DNA from: Gymnopus androsaceus JB14
Taxonomy: Eukaryota > Basidiomycota > Agaricomycetes > Agaricales > Omphalotaceae
NCBI GenBank assembly: GCA_009733575.1
Contig: ML769592.1
Location: 41,281-105,280 of the forward strand
DNA: 64,000 bases
Direction: 5' to 3'
Both the position numbers and the translations under genes were made by a program. The notes under the pieces were generated by a model, which saw only the letters and a program-made list of their open reading frames with translations, had not been told where the DNA came from and did not search any database. Positions 56,203-64,000 of this stretch are shown one piece after another. Within the stretch, counting starts at the first letter, position 1. Every line of letters begins with the position of its first letter.

Positions 56203-58994
56203 ATGGACGGTCGCGCTCCTCGGTAAGATTCAATGATTCCCCAATTATTTGCACTATTCTAATGGCCTTCCAGAATCAAAAACCGCGCACCGGCCGCGAT
56301 CCAGGTACGTCCAAGCTCGCTTCTTCTCTTCAAATTCTAGCTAACCAAGTTGTAGATCACCGCTGAACAACTTCTGAGAGAGGTGCCTTTGCCAATTATC
56401 GTCTCATCAGTTCATACTGAACTTCTTCCTAGGCCCAAGAACGTCAAGAAAGTGCCTTCCGGGCTCCCAAGCAACGAGTCGAAGACTTTGAAGAACTTAA
56501 TGAATACCGAGGAAGGAAGCGAAAAGAATTCGAGGAACGTATCAGGAGAACAAGAGGAAGCATGTGCGTTGCTATTAACTTTTTAATTCCATTCATATGC
56601 TCACATAGATATTAGAAAAGAATGGCTACAGTACGCCAACTGGGAGGTACGCAAGCACTGGTTCGCTTTGGTCTTGTCAGACTTTGAACGATTCTCCAGG
56701 CTTCGCAAAATGAATTTGCGCGTTCTCCGCTCCGTCTATGAACGTGCTCTAGACGTCGACCCTCGAAGTATCCAACTATGGCTCAGTTATACAGAAATGG
56801 AACTCAAAAACCGTAATGTTCAGCATTCCCGCAATCTTTTTGATCGAGCCGTAACTTTGCTACCTCGAGTCGACCAGCTGTGGTACAAGTATGTCTACCT
56901 CGAAGAGCTCTTGCAAAACGTTCCTGGTGCACGACAGGTGTTCGAGCGTTGGATGCAGTGGGAGCCCGATGACAAGGCATGGCAGGCGTATATCAAAATG
57001 GAGGAGCGGTATGGTGAGATGGATCGAGCGAGTGCGATATATGAGAGGTGGATCGCTGTGCGTCCAGATCCGAGAGTGTGGGTCAAGTGGGGAAAATTCG
57101 AGGAGGAACGGCAGAGACTGGACAAAGCTCGAGAAGTTTTCCAGACTGCCTTGGACTTTTACGGTGATGATGAGGAACAGGTGGAGAAAGCTCAGGCTGT
57201 CTTCAGTGCGTTTGCGAAGATGGAGACACGGTTGAAGGAATATGAGCGCGCGAGAGTCATCTACAAGGTATGTTGCATCTCTCTTTTTCGCTTTCGTATT
57301 GCTTACACTGCTACAGTTTGCACTAGCACGGATACCTCGATCTAAATCTGCCGGATTGTACGCGTCCTACACAAAGTTCGAGAAGCAATTTGGCACTCGG
57401 ACGACGCTGGAGACGACGGTTTTGGGCAAACGACGAATCCAATACGAGGAGGAGCTTTCGCACGACGGTAGAAATTATGATGTTTGGTTCGACTATGCTC
57501 GACTGGAAGAGGGTGCTTTTAGGGACCTTCGGGGCGAGGGAGCCACGGCAGACGAAGAGGAAGCTGCAATGGGACGGGTAAGGGAAGTTTATGAGCGAGC
57601 TGTAGCTCAGGTCCCTCCTGGAGGAGAAAAGCGCCATTGGAGAAGATACATCTTTTTATGGTTAGATTATGCGCTTTTTGAGGAGATCGAAACCAAGGTA
57701 TGTGTTTGTTCATTTTCACTTTACCGCTGTTCAACGACCACATAGGACTATGAACGGGCCCGTCAAATATACCAAACCGCAGTAACCCTTGTTCCTCACA
57801 AAACTTTCACCTTTGCCAAACTCTGGATCATGTTCGCAAGGTTCGAAGTCAGACGTCTAGATCTTCCAGCAGCAAGAAAGATCCTGGGATCTGCGATTGG
57901 CCTGTGTCCCAAAGAGAAACTCTTCAAGGGCTACATTGAACTAGAGACGGATGTGCGTATCTCATGTTGTATATGTTCGAATATCTCACTGATTTTATCT
58001 ATCATTAGCTACGTGAGTTTGACCGCGTCCGAAAACTCTACGAAAAATATCTCGAGGTTCGTTTCCTTTCCATCCCGCGTTCACATCGAAGCTCACTTAA
58101 CCCTAGTTCGACCCCGCCAATGCCTCCGCTTGGATCAAATACGCCGAAATTGAATCCCAGCTGGAAGACTTTGCTCGTACTCGTGCAATATTCGAGCTCG
58201 GAATCTCCCAACCGACTCTTTCCATGCCAGAGCTTCTTTGGAAGGCGTATATTGACTTTGAAATCGAGGAAGGCGAGCGAGATACCGCTAGATCTCTATA
58301 TCGAGCGGCTCATCTCTCTCAGCGGACACGTCAAAGTATGGATATCGATATGCTCTATTCGAAGCAGAGCCGATTGCTCTTCCTCGGGCTATGCGAGAAG
58401 AAGAGGAAGAGGAGGACGAGGAGGCTGAGCAAAGAATGGTTGCTGGGGACCCCGACCGTGCCAGGCAGGTGTTTGATCGTGCGTATAAGGAGTTGAAGAA
58501 AAAGGGCTTTGAAAGACGAGGTATGTGTTGATGATATCTTTTCTATTGTTTGTTTCTCTTGTATTGACAGTGTCCTTTAGCGTGTCGCTCTTCTCGAAGT
58601 ATGGAAAACCTTCGAGGAGACTCATGGTACTTCGACGACGCCGCCAAAGTAAACCGCTATGATGCCGATTGTCAGCAAGAAGAGACACGTAGACCAAGAA
58701 ACCGGTCAAATGGTTGAAGGTACGACAACATTTCTTTTTCTCCTTAGCTCAGTCCTCGTTTGCTAAAACCTTGCTTTCTTAGACTGGGAACTTGTCTTTG
58801 AGGATGACGAACGCGAAAACAACCCAACGACATTCAAATTCCTACAGATGGCTCATGCCTGGAAAAACAACCGCAGCAAAGATGCTTCGAAATCCGTTTT
58901 AGCCTGCATCTACTGCTACTGCTACTACATCGACGGCAAGCATGGAGATGAGGATGCTACTAGTGATGTGGCAAGCTCACATGGAGGAGACTAG
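56203..58994 (+). CDS. CLF1: Pre-mRNA splicing factor Clf1/Syf3 (crooked neck-like, HAT repeats)
   Basis: Core component of the NineTeen complex of the spliceosome, nuclear. Exons: 56203-56222, 56274-56304, 56356-56382, 56433-56563, 56616-56646, 56700-57267, 57317-57697, 57746-57952, 58009-58056, 58107-58520, and C-terminal exons to 58994. It begins MDGRAPR and has the family's [22 protein letters not shown] start. Then come consecutive HAT repeats ([48 protein letters not shown]-like [48 protein letters not shown]) and the C-terminal [10 protein letters not shown]. Several isolated one-base shifts occur (an extra C near 56731; extra bases near 58299 and 58351; more near 58580-58650) in otherwise well conserved sequence. 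Since the gene is essential where tested, errors are more likely than loss. It shares 56019-56202 as promoter region with the divergent remnant. Confidence 0.9.
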
Positions 58995-60093
58995 GGTTAT
59001 TCAAAATGTATCCCATCATCGAGCGGATGTAGAGTATATATTTCTGTTGTAAACCAAAGAAAATCTCAGTCTCGTCTTCTTTCAAGTATTTTGGAAGCTA
59101 CTAGGGCAGTTACGATCAGCTTCGACTCTTTCATATCAAGAGGTACTATAGCTAGTGTAGACGGTTTTCAAACTACCAAAAAAGCATATGGAATGTTGAA
59201 TTCGCCGCCACAATCGTAAGCAACATCGTCTTGGAATAATTTAAAACGATGTAGCATGGGACCCAAGGGGGATCCGATCACTGAATTTCCGTTTCCGTCT
59301 GGTCCGTATGCTCGTGTTGGTGTCAAGCGCTTAAAACTTTCAGAGTGAGAAACATTAATGTCGCCTTAACTTTCAGCTCACGACATCATTAAAAAATATG
59401 AGCTGGTATGATTATTGAAGTATGCTCTACTGTATTTGAGAGTCTTTATTCAGAATTTCATTCGGAATTGAGAGAATCGCAAGCGAAGAACTAAATCTGA
59501 TAGGGTTAGGATTACTTCAACACGTGCGCGCGCTTGCAATTTTTCCTCTTCCGTCTTCCAGTTGAGCTGCGACACTGTCGTGGCAGCGTTGTTCATCCTA
59601 GAGCGCTACTTCCTGGGAGTTCAAGCTGCATCTGGCTCCTTGGTTCTTGAATCTCACTCCTTGAAAACCATTTACATTCACATTCGGGTTCAACACTCTG
59701 TATCTAATTAGTTTAAATTTTCTTGTTATTAGTACAGAACCAGTCTAATATCACTTTTTCGGTCATTTGTACAATAGACAATGTGTGTCCGCAAGCTGGA
59801 GAAGTTAGAAACTAACTAGACACAAAGAAAAAGCTTGCGGAGAGCACTAGTAATCAGTATGACATGATGCATTTCCTTATTTGGGATCATCATCATCCTT
59901 GTGTTAAACTTTCAGGGACGATTTCAGTAATTCTATTTTCGGATCCCCCTTGATGGGACCTGTTACCTGTCCGAATCTTTTCCTACTCTCATATTGTCAT
60001 TGACATTGGCCAGAAGAACACGATCCTTCCCTAAAATGACCACTGCTCGAGCGTGAAGTTTCTTTTGGCACCATCATCTAGCAACGAGCTAAC
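58995..60093. other. Intergenic region with a possible 0.7-kb TIR element
   Basis: GGACC-CAAGGGGGATCCGA near 59260 is mirrored by TCGGATCCCCCTTGATGGGACC near 59940-59965, so 59259-59966 could be a non-autonomous transposon with imperfect 20-22-bp ends. It has no coding content that I recognise and no clear target duplication. Confidence 0.35.
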
Positions 60094-60454
60094 ATGTTGA
60101 TCAAGACTTTAGCCCTTGTTCTGGGCGCCAGCTCTCTAGCTTCAGCAGCCATTAATGCTTAGTACAAACACAAGTATGTTCACCTGATTTCACTTCCCGG
60201 GAAGTTTCAGACCTAATACACCTCGCAAAAGCACTCCTTCCCTTCTCATTTGCTCCTCTGCCGCTGGGTAGCGTAAAAGTGAATGGGTGGCTTCAGGCAG
60301 AGCTCGAGATGGAAGGCAATGGCCTTGCCGGTCATATACATGACTTTGACCCCGACATCACAGAAGGGACTTGGATTGGAGGGGACTATCCTTCATACTC
60401 TGACCTTAACGAAGCAATCCCTTACTGGTTCAACGCACTCGTTCCTTTAGCATA

Positions 60455-60682
60455 CTGTATAATTACAACCAATAGTTCCCGATAACCATAACACCGGCCC
60501 TGGGAACTTGGTCATTTTGGAAATCATAACGCATAACGGGGGCCAATTTTTCGGTGCCCTTGCCTATTATGGTAAGTTTTTCCGCGCTTGCCGCTATACC
60601 ATGTATAGTAAGAGAACTTATACTTTTTTGAAGTTCCTGCGTAACGCATGAAACCCAGGAACTATTGGTCATAATTATACAG
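60455..60682. mobile_element. MITE family 1, copy 3
   Basis: 228 bp between TA dinucleotides with ends CTGTATAATTACAACCAATAG / CTATTGGTCATAATTATACAG. Internal CCCTGGGAACTTGGTCATTTTG matches copies 1 and 2, but the sequence is more diverged, so this is an independent insertion, within the LVPLAY/TLDDELL coding block of the GH127-like gene. Confidence 0.85.
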
Positions 60683-61128
60683 TATACATTAGATGATGAA
60701 CTTCTCATGGTGCAGGTACACCAGATCGCTAGCTCTATCATTGCCAACCAACTTGATGATGGATGGATTGGACCCGAAACAGACCCTAACACGCGTACAT
60801 TCTGGGCCCGCTATCCAGTTTCATTGGGATTCATGAATCTTGTCAATGCTAATTCAACCTGAGAGGAACCTGTGGTGAACATGTTTGGCAAGTTTATGGA
60901 ATACTTATACTACTTACATGCTTGTCAGCCTACAGAACAACTACACGGACTATTGGTATCTGGAAGATGATGAGCTGCAGCCGGAAGACTTTACACAGTG
61001 GGGCCCTGTTGAACCCAAAGTGAGCAGTGACACCCTCCTGTAGGCCAATGTGATGCGTGACTGAACTTTTGGTCAAAACAGTACAGTATGCCAAATAAGT
61101 AAAAAAGGAGTATTTCATGAAATCTGTT

Positions 61129-61406
61129 CATCAGCAAAACCTGGATAATTGTCATAGCTGTTATAGCAAGCCATAGCAGCCATAGAACTATGAACTGCTA
61201 TGAATTGCTATGGGTAGCTATGAGTTACTATGGACTTCACAGATTATATTGCCCATTGACAGATGTCATGCTCTATAGCAATTCATAGCAGCCCATAGCA
61301 GCTCATAGCTCTGGATAGATGGGGACCTTGCTATGGGTGCTATGAGCGCTATGAGTGCTGGATAGCACTATCCAGTGCTATCCAGTTCACCCAGGTTTTG
61401 CTGATG
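61129..61406 (+). mobile_element. MITE family 2, copy 1 (inverted pair, left)
   Basis: 278 bp with 16-bp perfect terminal inverted repeats CATCAGCAAAACCTGG / CCAGGTTTTGCTGATG. The interior is rich in CTATG/CATAG words (GCTATGGGTAGCTATGAG). Copy 2 at 61974 is the reverse complement. Confidence 0.82.
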
Positions 61407-61590
61407 TTGTTGTGACTTGTTGATTTCCTTCAGAATGAAGAGGGGGAAATGACCACAAGCAGTGAGGGCAGCAGCTTTGTAAGTGCCCAAACTTTAGATT
61501 AAGTATATCAGAAGAGTACATTCTGGCAGGGGGTTGAGTACTATTACTTAGTGGTCCAGTAAGGCAAATTTTCGAAGTTAGAACCCTATA

Positions 61591-61741
61591 CTGTGTCATT
61601 TTGATCAGTTCAGCAGCACGTGACATAAGCACCCATATTTTTAATTCAAAAAAAATCCCAAAATTCAAAAGAAAAATAATGGCGAGGTTTTTGGAAAATG
61701 GCTGTGACCTGTGACTGCCGAACTGATTGAAATGACACAGT
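61591..61741. mobile_element. MITE family 3 (TA target site)
   Basis: 151 bp between TA dinucleotides with ends CTGTGTCATTTTGATCAGTTC / GAACTGATTGAAATGACACAG. It sits between the two family 2 copies. Family 1 also starts CTGT and uses TA. Confidence 0.75.
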
Positions 61742-61973
61742 AAGTAAGTATTGTATAGTTTCAAATTTAAGTTCACTAAGTGTTACACATTACACCTTTG
61801 ACCTATTCATAATTCAGTTCAGAGTTCAGCCACCACCAGGTGGCATCATGAACTTGAACTCAGTTCAGTTTATAGTGACCAGTGTAGCTGGCCTGGCTGG
61901 CCACCAAATTAGGCCTATAAAAACCCAAACATGAGTGTTCAGAGGCCAATATTATGCATTAAGAAGATAGAAG

Positions 61974-62242
61974 CATCAGCAAAACCTGGGTGAACTGGAT
62001 AGCACTGGACAGCGCTATTCAGCACTCATAGCACCCATAGCAAGATTCCCATCTATCCAGAGCTATGGGCTGCTATGGATTGCTATAGAGCATGACATCT
62101 GTCAACAGGCAATGTAATTTGGGAAGTCCATAGTAGCTCATAGCTACCCATAGCAGTTCATAGCAGTTCATAGTTCTATGGCTGCTATGGCTTGCTATGG
62201 CTTGCTATAACAGCTATGGCAATTATCCAGGTTTTGCTGATG
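61974..62242 (-). mobile_element. MITE family 2, copy 2 (inverted pair, right)
   Basis: 269 bp, reverse complement of 61129-61406 with the same 16-bp TIRs. Together they could form a stem of more than 250 bp in a transcript. Confidence 0.82.
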
Positions 62243-63344
62243 AAATCACTCCAGTTCAGTACCCACATTACTTACACATTACTGAAGCTAAATTCAAAAC
62301 AATACAGTATGCCATGTGTTGGGTGGGAGTCGACATTACACATGAAGCAGGATGTGAAGTTCACAATTTCTATGATCTCAATGTATTGTCAGGCCCAGTG
62401 AACCAATGAAATTCCACTTTTGGTTGTCTAATCTGTCCAAGCTGTAATGCATCACTATGGGTGAACTCTACTCAAAATGATACCTAACCATGAAAAGACT
62501 TGAAATGTAAGGCTCAGGTACCTAATGCCATCTAGTACTACAATAGTAGTGGCAGAGTGTGAATAGGCAGTAGTAATTGTCACTTTCAAAATTAAGCAAG
62601 AACATAAATATCTGAAAAAACAAAAAGCAAAGTCACACTTCAAAATGTGTGACAGGGTTGCTGAATAGCACTTCCAGAGGGTTGTCCATTGAGGGGGGTT
62701 GTTGTCAAGCAAGGGAGTTGTCAAATAGAATGATCCCTGGTGCAGGCTTCAAAAGTTTTGGAGTTGTTCATTGTTAAACATCCAATGATAGCTTGATTGA
62801 TATGGGCCATGGCAATGAATGCAGTGAATTGGATGTTCACCTACCACGGATCTGCTTCAGGAACTATTCTTGCTGATGAGATCCTTGAGGGTCTGGATCC
62901 CTGGAGTGGGTGAGCTTCAAGTTTGAACAACTCTGCTTTGTTTTATTGAGCTCACTTTGCCTATAGTTCCAAAACCTGTACCACCATTGAGACAATGTAT
63001 TCATTGAGCTACCTATACCAGTCTCTCAACATAGGATACTTCACAGATCACGCAGAGCTCTTGACATACAATGCAATGTTTGCTCATTGACTGCAGATTG
63101 GTGGGGCCATCATTATATGGCTGAGCCTAATCAGCTATACTGGCAAGAACTCTCTGAATTGCCCGTTTGGAACATCAACTTGGTTGGTCAAACCTTTAGT
63201 CTACAGCCCAACTATCCCTGTTGTCAATTTAACCACCCACAAGAGCTTCCCAAGTTTGTCATGGCCTCATGTGCTACCACTGTTGATGGGAACAGTTTAG
63301 TTCATGCCCTACTAGTGTGGAAGGGCTACCTGCTCGCCAGGTAG

Positions 63345-64000
63345 AATTCCGCAATACAACCTTCTTTGGTTCCAGTCCACACCGGACATTCAATTCTCCA
63401 ACCTTGCTTCTATCACTTCCTTATTGATTTGTTTGTACTTAATTTGATAAATGCATACAAAAAATTATTTTATTCATTTATTCATTCTTTTTATCAATAC
63501 TTACAAGTGATATGATTCTGGGGAGGTGAAGACAATGTACTGGGCCTATTCCCAGCGTGTCTTATGCATGGGAAACGTGGTCTAGGCATGTATGCACTTT
63601 GATTTGTGGTTTCTATTGCAGGGACACAATCCAGAGTCTAATCCAATGCAGATAGGGATCAAATTTGTAAGTATTTATTATTTTACATTTTGTACCAAAT
63701 TCCGAGTATAAAGGACTTCACATCCAAACAAATATGTATGTTCTTCCTGTCCCAAACCACCAACGAGTAGTAAGCTCAACGTAGCTGCTGGGCTTGTCTT
63801 TGTTGTGAATTTTGAGCTCATTCTCCGTTTATCACACCAATCAATCCATTTGATCATCTACGGCTACTCGGACTGTCACATCCAGTAGTTCTTTTTACTC
63901 ATTCTCATTGTCTATCTACGTGGACATTGATTCTGTACCAATAGACCTCTCTGGCTGGCTCCATTACCTCCAATACCCCTTCACTCTTGGTCCAGGTGCC
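63345..64000. other. Unassigned right edge
   Basis: AT-rich DNA after the GH127-like remnant. No frame, repeat or RNA recognised. Confidence 0.35.

Larger units (their letters stand above)
60094..63344 (+). pseudogene. GH127-like (DUF1680) beta-L-arabinofuranosidase-type pseudogene
   Basis: A signal peptide frame at 60094 (MLIKTLALVLGASSLASA) runs into a stop. Blocks of the family then follow in order: PLPLGSVKVNGWLQAELEME, IPYWFNALVPLAY, QVHQIASSIIANQLDDGWIG, TFWARYPVSLGFM, NNYTDYWYLEDDE, then after a long insertion PWSG, TIETMYSLSYLYQSL, ADWWGHHYMAEPNQ and NYPCCQFNHPQELPKF. Gaps, frameshifts and stops separate the blocks. Insertions: MITE family 1 at 60455-60682, and the 61129-62242 complex. 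Members of this family that are characterised remove beta-L-arabinofuranosyl groups; fungal members are mostly uncharacterised and secreted. Not functional as given. Confidence 0.75.

Overview
This window is nuclear DNA of a filamentous fungus, almost certainly a mushroom-forming basidiomycete (Agaricomycetes). Nearly every gene is cut by many short (about 50-70 bp) GT-AG introns, several exons are only 11-31 nt, and the gene content is typical of that class: a secreted heme-thiolate peroxygenase, GH3 and GH127-like wood-polymer enzymes, tandem F-box-like genes, a CHAT/TPR protein, Ty1/copia elements, and an aromatic amino acid decarboxylase with an extra C-terminal domain.

Layout. 1-3.4 kb: mostly uninterpretable, with one cysteine-motif gene fragment. 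3.5-7.0 kb: non-canonical aromatic amino acid decarboxylase (several apparent frameshifts). 7.25-9.6 kb: divergent ABHD11-like hydrolase and DJ-1-like gene sharing a 92-bp promoter. 10.2-12.9 kb: secreted GH3 beta-xylosidase. 13.0-15.6 kb: a gene for a disordered protein in which one roughly 250-bp exon-plus-intron unit is repeated six times. 16.5-24.5 kb: a direct tandem duplication of a two-gene cassette, each unit holding an Old Yellow Enzyme and an unspecific peroxygenase; both Old Yellow Enzymes are intact and both peroxygenases are broken. 25.1-27.7 kb: a Gly/Asn-rich CsbD-like protein and mitochondrial methionyl-tRNA formyltransferase. 27.7-31.5 kb: three F-box-like paralogues. 31.6-36.0 kb: epoxide hydrolase and two tandem class 3 lipases. 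37.8-39.3 kb: a secreted or type I membrane protein. 39.5-51.5 kb: a repeat mosaic with a solo LTR with target duplication, an older copia relic, two partial copies of one copia insertion, a 2.7-kb flank present twice, MITEs and a long inverted repeat. 51.5-54.9 kb: TPR-CHAT protease-like gene. 55.2-59.0 kb: LRR/F-box-like remnant and the splicing factor Clf1 (HAT repeats). 60.1-63.3 kb: a GH127-like pseudogene hit by at least four small TIR elements.

How the genes fit together. I see no single biosynthetic cluster. Housekeeping genes (formyltransferase, Clf1, ABHD11, DJ-1) are mixed with lineage-specific, duplicating genes (peroxygenase, Old Yellow Enzyme, lipase, F-box, CHAT). The clearest theme is duplication at every scale: exon units, a 24-bp coding minisatellite, whole genes, a two-gene cassette and transposon-bearing segments.

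A caveat for all gene models: many otherwise well conserved genes, including the normally essential Clf1, carry isolated one-base frameshifts, often at homopolymers. These may be uncorrected assembly indels rather than true pseudogenisation. Exon coordinates were derived by hand from splice motifs, reading phase and family similarity; no alignment or search was run.
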